NCBI GenBank assembly: GCA_017983795.1
Contig: JAGOAS010000004.1
Span: 1-64,000 of the forward strand
Direction of reading: 5' to 3'
DNA from: Piscinibacter sp.
GTDB lineage: Bacteria; Pseudomonadota; Gammaproteobacteria; Burkholderiales; Burkholderiaceae_C
Length of the DNA stretch: 64,000 nt
Shown here: positions 10,866 to 19,135 of the stretch, piece by piece
How the letters are laid out: every line of letters starts with the position of its first letter
How positions within the stretch are numbered: the stretch's first letter is position 1
The notes under the pieces: generated by a model
The model's database searches: none
The model's input: only the letters and a program-made list of their open reading frames with translations
What the model was told of the DNA's origin: nothing
Position numbers and translations under genes: made by a program

Positions 10866-11828
10866 ATGCTGAACGTGTTCTCGCTGGCCAACGGCCGGCT
10901 GTTCCAGGAAGAGATCGAGAGCCTCGACGCGCTGGCGCGCGTCAAGCCGATCTGGGTCGACCTCGACGCGCCCACGCCCGAGGAGAAGGGCTGGATCGCC
11001 CAGCACTACGGGCTGACCATCCCGCAGGACGTGGTCGACGAAGACCTGGAGGAATCCGCCCGCTTCTACGAGGAAGACAACGGCGAGCTGCACATCCGCT
11101 CCGACTTCCTGATCGACGACGACGAGCGCTCGCGCAACGTGCGCGTCGCCTTCATCCTCTACAAGAACGTGCTGTTCTCTGTGCACGGCGAGGAGCTGCC
11201 GGTGTTCCGCTTGCTGCGCCTGCGCGCACGGCGCATCCCGGCGCTGATCGAGGACGCCAAGGACGTGCTGCTCAAGCTCTACGACGCCGACGCCGAGTAC
11301 AGCGCCGATGCGCTGGAAGGCGTCTACGACAGCCTGGAGGCGGTCAGCGCGCGCGTGCTCAAGCAGGACGTCAACGACCAGATCGCCGCCGAGGCGCTGT
11401 CGGCCATCGCCAAGGAGGAAGACCTGAACGGCCGCATCCGCCGCAACGTGATGGACACGCGCCGCGCGGTCAGCTTCATGATGCGCAGCCGGCTGCTCAA
11501 CGCCGAGCAGTTCGAGGAGGCGCGCCAGATCCTGCGCGACATCGACTCGCTCGACTCGCACACCACCTTCCTGTTCGACAAGATCAACTTCCTGATGAAC
11601 GCCACGGTCGGCTTCATCAACATCAACCAGAACAAGATCATCAAGATCTTCTCGGTGGCCAGCGTCGCGCTGCTGCCGCCGACGCTGATCGCCAGCATCT
11701 ACGGCATGAACTTCCAGGCCATGCCGGAGCTGAACTGGCGCTACGGCTACCCGTTCGCGATCGGGGTGATGGTGGCCTCGGTGGCCGCGCCATTCATCTA
11801 CTTCCGCCGCAAGGGCTGGCTGCGCTGA
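10866..11828 (+). CDS. corA: CorA-family magnesium/cobalt transporter
   Basis: 320-residue inner-membrane divalent-cation channel. A long acidic cytoplasmic domain is followed by two C-terminal transmembrane helices. The pore signature is IYGMNFQAMPELNWRYGYP (GMN then F). The C-terminus is basic (YFRRKGWLR). The ATG at 10866 fits the family N-terminus; the frame is open further upstream without homology. A 168-base gap separates it from the kinase gene, including GATAAT near 10702-10707, so it probably has its own promoter. Confidence 0.93.
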   Translation: MLNVFSLANGRLFQEEIESLDALARVKPIWVDLDAPTPEEKGWIAQHYGLTIPQDVVDEDLEESARFYEEDNGELHIRSDFLIDDDERSRNVRVAFILYKNVLFSVHGEELPVFRLLRLRARRIPALIEDAKDVLLKLYDADAEYSADALEGVYDSLEAVSARVLKQDVNDQIAAEALSAIAKEEDLNGRIRRNVMDTRRAVSFMMRSRLLNAEQFEEARQILRDIDSLDSHTTFLFDKINFLMNATVGFININQNKIIKIFSVASVALLPPTLIASIYGMNFQAMPELNWRYGYPFAIGVMVASVAAPFIYFRRKGWLR

Positions 11829-11842
11829 GGTTCAGCGCAGCC
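11818..11842 (+). terminator. Perfect hairpin across the corA stop codon
   Basis: GGCTGCGCTGA (11818-11828) pairs perfectly with TCAGCGCAGCC (11832-11842) around a three-base loop, and the first arm contains the stop codon. No U-tract follows, so it is either a weak terminator or a structure protecting the 3' end. The function is inferred. Confidence 0.5.
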
Positions 11843-11860
11843 GGCCGGGGCGAAGAAGAG

Positions 11861-12010
11861 GGTTGCGAAGCGCCCCCGGGCGAAGAGGGAGGAGGGAGGG
11901 AGGAGGAGAACCGCCCGGAGATTGCACTCCAGCCGGGCTGGAAGGCTCCGCAACACGAAACGTCCATCTCTGACGCGCCCGCGGCTGCCGAGTTCCCTCG
12001 CTTCGCAACC
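11861..12010. repeat. 12-bp inverted repeat flanking a purine-rich tract
   Basis: GGTTGCGAAGCG at 11861-11872 recurs inverted as CGCTTCGCAACC at 11999-12010, between the convergent corA and peroxidase genes. Between the arms is a G/A-rich run at about 11886-11910 with several GGG and GG groups that could form a G-quadruplex. Nothing coding was recognised in this gap. Confidence 0.5.
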
Positions 12011-12023
12011 GAACGTGACGGCC

Positions 12024-12617
12024 TCAGGCGGGCGCGGCCAGCAGCGCCTCGAGCTGCGTGACGAACGCGCGCTCCAGCGGATCGACCTGGCTGGCGAAGC
12101 TCACGGCCGTGCTGCCGTCGCGCGCCACCAGGTATTTGTGGAAGTTCCACTTCGGCCACTGGCCGGTGCGGCGCGCGAGCTCGGCGAACAGCGGGTTGGC
12201 CGCGTCGCCGGCCGAGGCCGTGACGCGCGACTTGGCGAACATCGGGAACTTGACGCCGAAGGTGTTTTCGCAGAACTCGGCGATCTCCTTGCCCGTGCCC
12301 GGCTCCTGCTGGCCGAAGTCGTTCGAGGGGAAGCCCAGCACCACCAGGCCGCGCTCGCGGTAGCGCGCGTAGAGCGCCTCCAGCGACTTGTACTGCGGCG
12401 TGAAGCCGCAGTAGCTGGCGGTGTTGACCACCAGCAGCACGCGGCCGGCGTACTGGCAGAGATCCTGCGGCTTCTCGTCCTGCAGGCGCGCGAAGCTGCG
12501 CGACAGCAGCGGCGTGCAGGCGGCCGCCGCAGCGCGCCGGGCTGCGCCCGCGCCGCAGGTGCCGAGCGCCGCGGCGAGAACCAGCCGGCGCCGGGCCGGC
12601 GAGAGCAGACTGTCCAT
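12024..12617 (-). CDS. Glutathione peroxidase, probably exported
   Basis: 197-residue thiol peroxidase of the glutathione/thioredoxin peroxidase family. The reactive cysteine lies in VVNTASYCGFTPQYKSLE; the FPSNDFGQQEPG motif and the WNFHKYLV tryptophan motif complete the catalytic set. The N-terminal 30 residues (SPARRRLVLAAALGTCGAGA) look like an export signal with paired arginines, which suggests a periplasmic location. A selenocysteine is not used. It converges with corA. Confidence 0.88.
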   Translation of the reverse strand: MDSLLSPARRRLVLAAALGTCGAGAARRAAAAACTPLLSRSFARLQDEKPQDLCQYAGRVLLVVNTASYCGFTPQYKSLEALYARYRERGLVVLGFPSNDFGQQEPGTGKEIAEFCENTFGVKFPMFAKSRVTASAGDAANPLFAELARRTGQWPKWNFHKYLVARDGSTAVSFASQVDPLERAFVTQLEALLAAPA

Positions 12618-12661
12618 GCAAGGATGCTAGGCGCGCCGCTGACGCCCTGCAAGGCGCGACC

Positions 12662-12667
12662 TAGAAT
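12662..12667 (+). promoter_or_regulatory. Candidate -10 box for the ferritin-like gene
   Basis: TAGAAT lies 28 bases before the ATG at 12696, between divergent genes, at a suitable distance for a sigma-70 promoter. No strong -35 was seen. Confidence 0.4.
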
Positions 12668-12695
12668 CCCGCGACTTCATCAAGGCAGTACCACG

Positions 12696-13550
12696 ATGAT
12701 CTACCCCGAACTCTTCAAGCAGCTCGAAGCCGTTCGCTGGAACATGGACAAGGACATCCCCTGGGACCAGTTCGACGCGAACAAGCTCAGCGACGAGCAG
12801 GCGCAGACCATCAAGATGAACGCCATCACCGAGTGGGCGGCGCTGCCGGCCACCGAGATGTTCCTGCGCGACAACCGCGACGACAGCGACTTCTCGGCCT
12901 TCATGAGCGTGTGGTTCTTCGAGGAGCAGAAGCACTCGCTGGTGCTGATGGAGTATCTGCGCCGCTTCCGCCCCGAGCTGGTGCCCAGCGAGGCCGAGCT
13001 GCACGAGGTGCGCTTCGAGTTCGACCCGGCGCCGGCGCTGGAGACGCTGATGCTGCACTTCTGCGGCGAGATCCGCCTCAACCACTGGTACCGCCGCGCC
13101 GCCGAGTGGCACACCGAGCCGGTGATCAAGGCGATCTACGAGACGCTGGCGCGCGACGAGGCGCGCCACGGCGGCGCCTACCTGCGCTACATGAAGCGCG
13201 CGCTGCAGACCTTCGGCGACGAGGCGCGCGCCGCCTTCGCCAAGGTCGGCGTGCTGATGGCCAGCGCGCGCCGCACCGCGCAGGCGCTGCACCCGACCAA
13301 CCTGCACGTCAACGTCAAGCTGTTCCCGCGCGACACCGTGCAGAGCCGCCTGCCCAACCCCGAGTGGCTGGAGCAGTGGCTGGACAAGCAGATCCAGTTC
13401 GATGCCCTGTGGGAGGGCAAGGTCGTCGAGCGCATCCTGCACAACATGAGCCTGCTGATGGAGCGCAGCTTCGCCAGCGTGCAGGAGCTCAACCGCTTCC
13501 GCAAGGAGATGGCCGCGCGCCTGGCAGCGCCCGGCGCCGCGCCGGCCTGA
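12696..13550 (+). CDS. Ferritin-like di-iron protein
   Basis: 284-residue cytoplasmic protein, all-helical by appearance. Glutamate/histidine motifs are spaced as in ferritin-like or acyl-ACP-desaturase-like di-iron proteins: EWAALPATEMF, FFEEQKHSLV, FCGEIRLNHWY and LARDEARHGGAYLRYM. No signal peptide or membrane segment is seen. The substrate is unknown; reactions in this fold include desaturation, hydroxylation and iron storage. The ATG at 12696 starts the conserved MIYPELFKQLEAVRWNMD. The neighbours give little help. Confidence 0.75.
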   Translation: MIYPELFKQLEAVRWNMDKDIPWDQFDANKLSDEQAQTIKMNAITEWAALPATEMFLRDNRDDSDFSAFMSVWFFEEQKHSLVLMEYLRRFRPELVPSEAELHEVRFEFDPAPALETLMLHFCGEIRLNHWYRRAAEWHTEPVIKAIYETLARDEARHGGAYLRYMKRALQTFGDEARAAFAKVGVLMASARRTAQALHPTNLHVNVKLFPRDTVQSRLPNPEWLEQWLDKQIQFDALWEGKVVERILHNMSLLMERSFASVQELNRFRKEMAARLAAPGAAPA

Positions 13551-13558
13551 GCCGGCCG

Positions 13559-14209
13559 CTACTTGGCGGCCAGGCGCTCCTGCTCGGCCTTGCGGTCGGC
13601 ATTGATGCGCTGCGCGCTCGGGCGCTCGCCGACCACCTTCACGTAGGCCTTCCAGTCCACACCCGCCGCGGCCAGCAGGTCTTCGCCCAGCACGATGCGC
13701 GAAGCCAGGCCCACCAGCGGCAGGCTCACGAAGGCGGCGCAGTCGGCCTGCGTGAAGCTGTCGCCCGCCACGTAGGGCGAGAACTTCGCGAGCCGCTTGA
13801 AGGCGGCGATGTTCTTGATCAGCAGCTTGCGCACGCGCTCGGCGTTGGCCTCGCTGATGTCGCCGCCGAAGAAGGCCTTGCCGTAGAGCTCTCGCGCCGC
13901 CAGCTCGAGGTGCAGATCGACGAAGGTGGTGAGCTCGCGCACCTTGGCCGCCGCCCAGGGATCGGCCGGCAGCAGGCGCGGCTCGGGCTGCAGCGCCTCG
14001 AGGTAGTCGACGATGGCCTGGCTCTCGCACAGCGAACCCTGCGCGGTGCGGATGAAGGGCACCTTGGCCAGCGGCGAGCACGACAGCACGGCCTCCTCCT
14101 TGCTGCCGGTGCGAACGAACTCCTCCTCGAAGGGCATGCCCTTCTCGAGCAGCACCATCTTCACCTTGTTGTAGTAGTTCGAGAGGCACATGCCGCACAG
14201 CGTGATCAT
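13559..14209 (-). CDS. Glutathione S-transferase family protein
   Basis: 216-residue cytosolic GST. The thioredoxin-like N-terminal domain begins MITLCGMCLSNYYNKVKMVL, with the SNYY segment at the expected catalytic position. It includes the cis-proline loop (AKVPFI) and the SQAIVDYLEAL glutathione-binding motif. The helical C-terminal domain starts around residue 90. Substrate unknown. It converges with the ferritin-like gene eight bases away and diverges from rfaE2. Confidence 0.9.
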   Translation of the reverse strand: MITLCGMCLSNYYNKVKMVLLEKGMPFEEEFVRTGSKEEAVLSCSPLAKVPFIRTAQGSLCESQAIVDYLEALQPEPRLLPADPWAAAKVRELTTFVDLHLELAARELYGKAFFGGDISEANAERVRKLLIKNIAAFKRLAKFSPYVAGDSFTQADCAAFVSLPLVGLASRIVLGEDLLAAAGVDWKAYVKVVGERPSAQRINADRKAEQERLAAK

Positions 14210-14286
14210 CGTCGTCTCCTTGTCGTGATGGCCGCAGTTTACGGACGCCGCGCGCCGCTGGTTGACCCGCAGGCGACAATCGCACC

Positions 14287-14760
14287 ATGAGCGATTTTCT
14301 CGACAAGCTCTGCCCGCGCGAGCAGCTCGCCGCGCGCGTGGCGGCGCTGCCCCGGCCCATCGTCTTCACCAACGGCGTGTTCGACATCCTGCACCGCGGC
14401 CACGTGAGCTATCTGGCGCAGGCGCGGGCGCTGGGCGCCAGCCTCGTCATCGGCTTGAACAGCGATGCCTCGGCGCGCGGCCTGGGCAAGGGGCCGGATC
14501 GCCCGCTCAACGCCGAGGCCGACCGCGCCTGCGTGCTGGCGGCGCTGGAGAGCGTCAGCCTGGTCACGCTGTTCGACGAGCCGACGCCGGTCGAGCTGCT
14601 CAAGCTCGTGCGGCCGCAGCTCTACGTCAAGGGCGGCGACTACGACATCGAGGCGCTGGAGGAGACCAAGTGGGTGCGCAGCTGGGGCGGCGAGGCGCGC
14701 GCGCTGCGCTTCGTCGACGGCTACTCGACCACCGCGCTGGTCAAGCGCATCCGCAGCTGA
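14287..14760 (+). CDS. rfaE2: D-glycero-beta-D-manno-heptose 1-phosphate adenylyltransferase
   Basis: 157-residue nucleotidyltransferase that makes ADP-heptose for the lipopolysaccharide core. It has the HxGH-type motif (FTNGVFDILHRGHVSYLAQA) and the GGDYDIEALEETKWVRSWGG region. It is the stand-alone equivalent of the C-terminal half of HldE. The sugar-kinase half is not adjacent. It converges with an EamA transporter gene. Confidence 0.93.
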   Translation: MSDFLDKLCPREQLAARVAALPRPIVFTNGVFDILHRGHVSYLAQARALGASLVIGLNSDASARGLGKGPDRPLNAEADRACVLAALESVSLVTLFDEPTPVELLKLVRPQLYVKGGDYDIEALEETKWVRSWGGEARALRFVDGYSTTALVKRIRS

Positions 14761-14770
14761 TCCGCTCGCC

Positions 14771-15667
14771 TCAGGAGCGGTTCACGAGCACGATGCCGCC
14801 GGCCACGGCAGCCAGCGCCACCACCAGCCGCGCGGTGATCGGCTCGCCCAGCAGCAGTGCGCCCAGCAGCAGGCCGAACACCGGCGTCAGCAGCGTGAAC
14901 GAGGCCAGCCGCGTGGCCGGGTAGTGGCGCACCAGCCAGAACCACAGCAGGTAGCTGGCGAAGGTGACGATCACGACCTGGAAGAACAGCGAGGCCCAGG
15001 TCAGTGCAGAGAGCGTCGGGGCCCAGGGCTGGCCGCGCAGCGCCGCCGCCACGGCGAGCGCGAGGCCCGAGATGGCCAGCTGGTAGAGCAGTGTCTTCTC
15101 GGCCGAGGCGGCCGAGAGCCGGCTGCCGCGGATCGCCAGCGTGGTGGCGCCCCACAGCACGCCGGCGGCCACGCCGAGTGCGTCGCCCAGCCATTGCCGC
15201 TCGCCCGCCGCCGGCTTGCTGAAGCCCTCGGCGAAGCCCCAGGCCACGCCGGCGAAGGCGAGCACGAGGCCGGCCATCTGCGCCGGCTTGAGCCGTTCGG
15301 TGTGGGCGATGAAGGGCATGCCCAGCGCCACGACGAAGGGCGAGATGTAGATGAACACCGCCATGCGCGAGGCGGTCGTGTACTGCAGGCCGAGGAAGAT
15401 GCAGCCGAACTCGGCGGCGAACAACGCTCCGGCGGTGAGGCCGCCGCGCAGCGAGCCGTCGCGCTCGAACAGCGGAATGCCGCGCCAGCGGGCCCACAGG
15501 AATACCAGCGCCGCGCCGCCGAGCGAGCGCAGCGCGGCCTGCGCGAGCGGCGGCACTTCCGCGATCGCCACCTTGGCGGCAACCTGGTTCAGGCCCCAGA
15601 GAAAACAGCACAGCACCAGCGAGGCGATCGCCACGCCGTCGAGGCGGGTCTTGCGTTCAGTCGTCAT
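14771..15667 (-). CDS. EamA-family (DMT) transporter
   Basis: 298-residue inner-membrane protein with ten predicted helices in two EamA repeats (about residues 10-140 and 155-290), typical of drug/metabolite exporters. The substrate cannot be predicted. The ATG at 15667 gives MTTERKTRLDGVAIASLVL and overlaps the upstream rhombosortase stop by 11 bases, so the two are probably co-transcribed. A longer start at 15751 would lie deep inside the rhombosortase gene and is less likely. Confidence 0.85.
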   Translation of the reverse strand: MTTERKTRLDGVAIASLVLCCFLWGLNQVAAKVAIAEVPPLAQAALRSLGGAALVFLWARWRGIPLFERDGSLRGGLTAGALFAAEFGCIFLGLQYTTASRMAVFIYISPFVVALGMPFIAHTERLKPAQMAGLVLAFAGVAWGFAEGFSKPAAGERQWLGDALGVAAGVLWGATTLAIRGSRLSAASAEKTLLYQLAISGLALAVAAALRGQPWAPTLSALTWASLFFQVVIVTFASYLLWFWLVRHYPATRLASFTLLTPVFGLLLGALLLGEPITARLVVALAAVAGGIVLVNRS

Positions 15668-16268
15668 GTCGGGAGTCGGATGCGAAGAGCAGTGCCAGGC
15701 GCGCGCACAGCAGCCCGGCGAGTGCGCCGCTGGCGTGCGCGAAGGGTGCAATGTTGATATCCCAGCCCGCGCGGCGCTGCAGGGCCGGGCCCCAGGGCGA
15801 TTCGCCGAGGATCTTGATCAGCAGCACGGCAAGGATCGCCGCGCCGATCAGCTGGCGCCGGCCGCGCTCGCGTGCGACCAGCCAGAGCGCCGCGGCCGCC
15901 ACGCCGGCGTGCAGCACGCCGGACAGCCCGCCGTAGTGCAGCAGGTCGGGCCGCATCAGCAGGCCCAGTTGCGTCAGCGGCCAGGCCAGGCCCCAGGCCA
16001 GAGCCATGGCCAGCGGCACGCGCGCCGCCACGCCGAGCGCGCCCACCAGCGCCGTGCCGGCGAGGTTGGCGGCCAGGTGCAGGGTGCTGTAGTGCACCGC
16101 CACGGCCGACAGCGCGCGCCAGGGCTCGCGTGCGGCGAGCGCGGGCTGCCAGTCGAGCGCGCTGCGCGGCAGCCACCAGCCGGCCAGCGCGGCCAGCGCC
16201 AGCAGCAGCGTCAGCGCGAGCCAGGCGCGCGGTGAAGGCGCGGTGCTCAACCGAACACCGTGCGCCAC
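15657..16268 (-). CDS. rrtA: Rhombosortase (rhomboid-family intramembrane protease)
   Basis: 203-residue polytopic membrane protein with about six helices. The serine-protease dyad of rhomboids is visible: Ser116 in HYGGLSGVLHAGVAA and His178 in IAPFAHASGALAGLL, with the WRALSAVAVHYSTLHLAANLAG segment that precedes them in the family. The short form and the GLSGVLH motif match rhombosortase, which cleaves proteins carrying C-terminal GlyGly-CTERM tails. Two such proteases are encoded at 44606-48138. The GTG start at 16268 overlaps glnE by 22 bases. A general short rhomboid is the alternative. Confidence 0.82.
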   Translation of the reverse strand: MAHGVRLSTAPSPRAWLALTLLLALAALAGWWLPRSALDWQPALAAREPWRALSAVAVHYSTLHLAANLAGTALVGALGVAARVPLAMALAWGLAWPLTQLGLLMRPDLLHYGGLSGVLHAGVAAAALWLVARERGRRQLIGAAILAVLLIKILGESPWGPALQRRAGWDINIAPFAHASGALAGLLCARLALLFASDSRHDD

Positions 16269-18997
16269 AGCGCCAGCACGGCATCGCGGTGTTCAGCCAG
16301 CGTCTCCGGGTCGACCTGCGTCGGCTGCTCGTCCAGGCGCGCGCGGTGCTGGGCGCGGCGCAGCTCGCGGTAGGCGTCGGCGGCGCGCGCGCCGATCTGG
16401 TCGGGCAGCAACCCGGCCTCCTGCGCGCGCAGCAGCAGCGCGATGTTGCCCTTGTTGTCGAGCAGGCCGGGGTGCGCCGCGCTGTGCGCCAGCACCAGGT
16501 ACTGCACCGCGAACTCGACGTCGACCATGCCGCCCGGGCTGTGCTTGACGTCGAAGCGGCCTTCCTTCACCGGGCGCGCGGCGCGCAGCTTCTCGCGCAT
16601 CGCACGCACCTCCTCGCGCAGCGCGGCGTGGTCGCGCGGCGCGGCCAGCACGGCGCGGCGCACCGCCTCGAAGCGCGGCTCGAGCTCGGCCAGCCCGGCG
16701 CACCAGCGCGCACGCGTGAGGGCCTGGTGCTCCCAGGTCCAGGCGGTGTTGCTGCCGCGGCCGCTCTGGTATTTCTCGAACGAGCTCATCGAGGTGACCA
16801 GCATCCCCGAGTTGCCGTTCGGCCGCAGCGCGGTGTCGATCTCGAACAGCTCGCCGGCCGCGGTGCGCAGCGTCAGCCAGCCGATCAGCTTGCGTGTGAA
16901 GGCGCCGTAGACCTCGGCGGCGCGCTCGTCCTCGTCGTCGTAGAGGAAGACGACGTCGAGGTCGCTGCCGTAGCCGAGCTCCTTGCCGCCCAGCTTGCCG
17001 TAGGCGATCACCGCGAAGCGCGGCTCGGGGCGGTGCGCCTGCTTGAGATGCTTCCAGGCCCAGGCGAGCGTGCGTGCCAGCGTGGCGTCGGCCAGCGCCG
17101 AGAGTTCGTCAGCCACCTCTTCGACGGTGATGTGCGATTCGACGTCGCGCACCAGGGTGCGGAATACCTCGGCGTGGTGGGCGCGGCGCAGCGTGTCGAG
17201 CAGCGCCTCGGGGTCGGCCTGGCCGGAGCGCTCCCAGGCCTCGTGGCGCGCCTCCAGCTCGGCGGCGAACTCGGCGGCGTCGAAGCGGCTGTGCAGCAGG
17301 CGCTCGTCCGCGAGCTCGTCGATCACGCCGGGGTGGCGCATCAGGTAGCGCATCGGCCAGCGCGCCAGGCCGAGCAGGCGCAGCAGCCGCTGCTGCACCT
17401 CGGCGCGCTCGACCAGCAGCGCGAGGTAGCTCTCGCGGCGCAGCAGCGGCTCCACCCAGTCGACGAAGCGCGTCGCCGCCTCCATCGTGCAGTCGCCGCG
17501 CTGCGCGGCCTGCGCGGCGCGTGCGATCAAGCGCGTCAGGCGCGCCTTGCTCTCCTCGCGCAGCGCCTGCACCTTGGGCAGCGCGCACAGGTGGCGCACG
17601 CGCTCGGCGAGCTCGGGCGGCAGCTTTTCGGCGAAGGCTTCGCTGTCCAGCGGCGGGGGCGTGCCGCCGCAGCTCTTGCAGCCGCCGTTGCCGGATGGGC
17701 TCGTGGAGTCGCGCCCGTCGTGCAGCAGCGCGTCGAACTCGAGCGCGACGAACTCGCGCATCTCGCCCAGGCGATCCAGCAGCTCGCAGGCGTCGGCGTT
17801 GCAGGCCAGGCCCAGGCTGCGCGCGATCCAGTTGAGGTCGCCGTCGCCGGTGGGCAGCAGGTGCGTCTGCTGGTCGTCGAGAAACTGGATGCGGTGCTCG
17901 ACGCGGCGCAGGAAGACGTAGGCCTCGGCCAGCCGCGTGGCGCTCTCCGGCTTCATCAGCCCGCTGGCGGCCAGCCGCGACAAGGCCTTCAGCGTCGAGC
18001 GCGTGCGCATCTCGGGGAATTGCCCGCCGCGCACCACCTGCAGCAGCTGCACGATGAATTCGATCTCGCGGATGCCGCCGCGCGAGAGCTTGACATCGTT
18101 GGCGCGCTCGGGGCGGCCGGCGGCGCGGCGCTGCGCCTCGTCGCGCACCTTGCGGTGCAGCTGGCGCAGGCCCTCGAAGACGCCGTAGTCGAGGTATTTG
18201 CGGTAGACGAAGCTGTTGATGATGTCGCGCAGCGGCAGGGCGCGGCCATTGCTCACGCTGGCGCGCGGCGCCACCACGCGGCTCTTCAGCCAGGCGAAGC
18301 GCTCCCACTCGCGGCCCTGGATCTGCAGGTAGTCCTCCAGCATCGCCAGGCTCACCACCGGCGGGCCGGAGTTGCCGTTCGGCCGCAGCATGAGGTCGAC
18401 GCGGAAGACGAAGCCGTCGTCGGTGGTGTCGCCGATCAGCGTGTAAAGCCCGCGCGCCACCTGGGCGAAGAACTCGTGCGCGCTGATGGGCACGGCGCCG
18501 TCGGTCTGGCCGTCTTCCTCGTAGACGTAGACCAGGTCGATGTCGGAGGAGACGTTGAGCTCGCGCGCGCCGAGCTTGCCCATGCCGACCACCCAGAACT
18601 CGATGTCGCCGCCGCCCTCGCTGCGCGGCAGGCCGTGGCGCACGGACTGGTCGGCGATCGCCTGGGCGAGCGCGAGATCCAGCGTGGCCTCGGCGAGCTC
18701 GGTCATGGCCAGCGTGACGTCTTCCATCGCGCAGCCCCGCTCGACGTCGAGCACCGCCAGCCGCTCCAGCACGAGGTGGCGCGCCACGCGCAGCGCGCTG
18801 GCCAGCGTGCGGCCGCGCTCGCGCAGCGTGGCCACCAGGGCGGTGACGGTGTCGCGGCGCGGCAGGCCGCTCGGCAGCAGCGCCAGCTCGTCGGCGTAGC
18901 GGCGGCGGATGCGTTGTACGAAACGGCTGTGCTCCGCGAGCGCCGGCGGCGTCACAGGGGGTTGCGTATGTGAGGCGGTTTGCGAGGCGGAACCCAT
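16247..18997 (-). CDS. glnE: Glutamine synthetase adenylyltransferase/deadenylase
   Basis: 916-residue bifunctional cytoplasmic enzyme that adenylylates and removes AMP from glutamine synthetase in response to PII and glutamine. Two nucleotidyltransferase domains are seen, with acidic motifs SSDIDLVYVYEEDG (N-terminal half) and GYGSDLDVVFLYDDEDE (C-terminal half), each followed by an RPNGNSG loop. The ATG at 18997 is preferred; a TTG at 19015 would add six residues. It diverges from yhdP and runs into the rhombosortase gene. Confidence 0.95.
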   Translation of the reverse strand: MGSASQTASHTQPPVTPPALAEHSRFVQRIRRRYADELALLPSGLPRRDTVTALVATLRERGRTLASALRVARHLVLERLAVLDVERGCAMEDVTLAMTELAEATLDLALAQAIADQSVRHGLPRSEGGGDIEFWVVGMGKLGARELNVSSDIDLVYVYEEDGQTDGAVPISAHEFFAQVARGLYTLIGDTTDDGFVFRVDLMLRPNGNSGPPVVSLAMLEDYLQIQGREWERFAWLKSRVVAPRASVSNGRALPLRDIINSFVYRKYLDYGVFEGLRQLHRKVRDEAQRRAAGRPERANDVKLSRGGIREIEFIVQLLQVVRGGQFPEMRTRSTLKALSRLAASGLMKPESATRLAEAYVFLRRVEHRIQFLDDQQTHLLPTGDGDLNWIARSLGLACNADACELLDRLGEMREFVALEFDALLHDGRDSTSPSGNGGCKSCGGTPPPLDSEAFAEKLPPELAERVRHLCALPKVQALREESKARLTRLIARAAQAAQRGDCTMEAATRFVDWVEPLLRRESYLALLVERAEVQQRLLRLLGLARWPMRYLMRHPGVIDELADERLLHSRFDAAEFAAELEARHEAWERSGQADPEALLDTLRRAHHAEVFRTLVRDVESHITVEEVADELSALADATLARTLAWAWKHLKQAHRPEPRFAVIAYGKLGGKELGYGSDLDVVFLYDDEDERAAEVYGAFTRKLIGWLTLRTAAGELFEIDTALRPNGNSGMLVTSMSSFEKYQSGRGSNTAWTWEHQALTRARWCAGLAELEPRFEAVRRAVLAAPRDHAALREEVRAMREKLRAARPVKEGRFDVKHSPGGMVDVEFAVQYLVLAHSAAHPGLLDNKGNIALLLRAQEAGLLPDQIGARAADAYRELRRAQHRARLDEQPTQVDPETLAEHRDAVLALWRTVFG

Positions 18998-19135
18998 CGT
19001 TTCGGCAGGGGTCAATGTGCTAGATTGCCTTCAGCGCTGCGGCCGCGGGCCGACCGAAGAAGAAATGGCGCTGCGCGGCCGGTCCGTGCCGCTGCGTCAC
19101 CGCGCCCTGAGCCTCGTTGGCATCGCGTCGTTCTC

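Noticed and set aside
8130-11561. Long minus-strand open frame opposite the LOV kinase and corA
   Set aside because: The sequence is His/Arg/Ala/Gly-rich without family motifs, a normal antisense by-product of GC-rich codons, and plus-strand genes there have clear domains.
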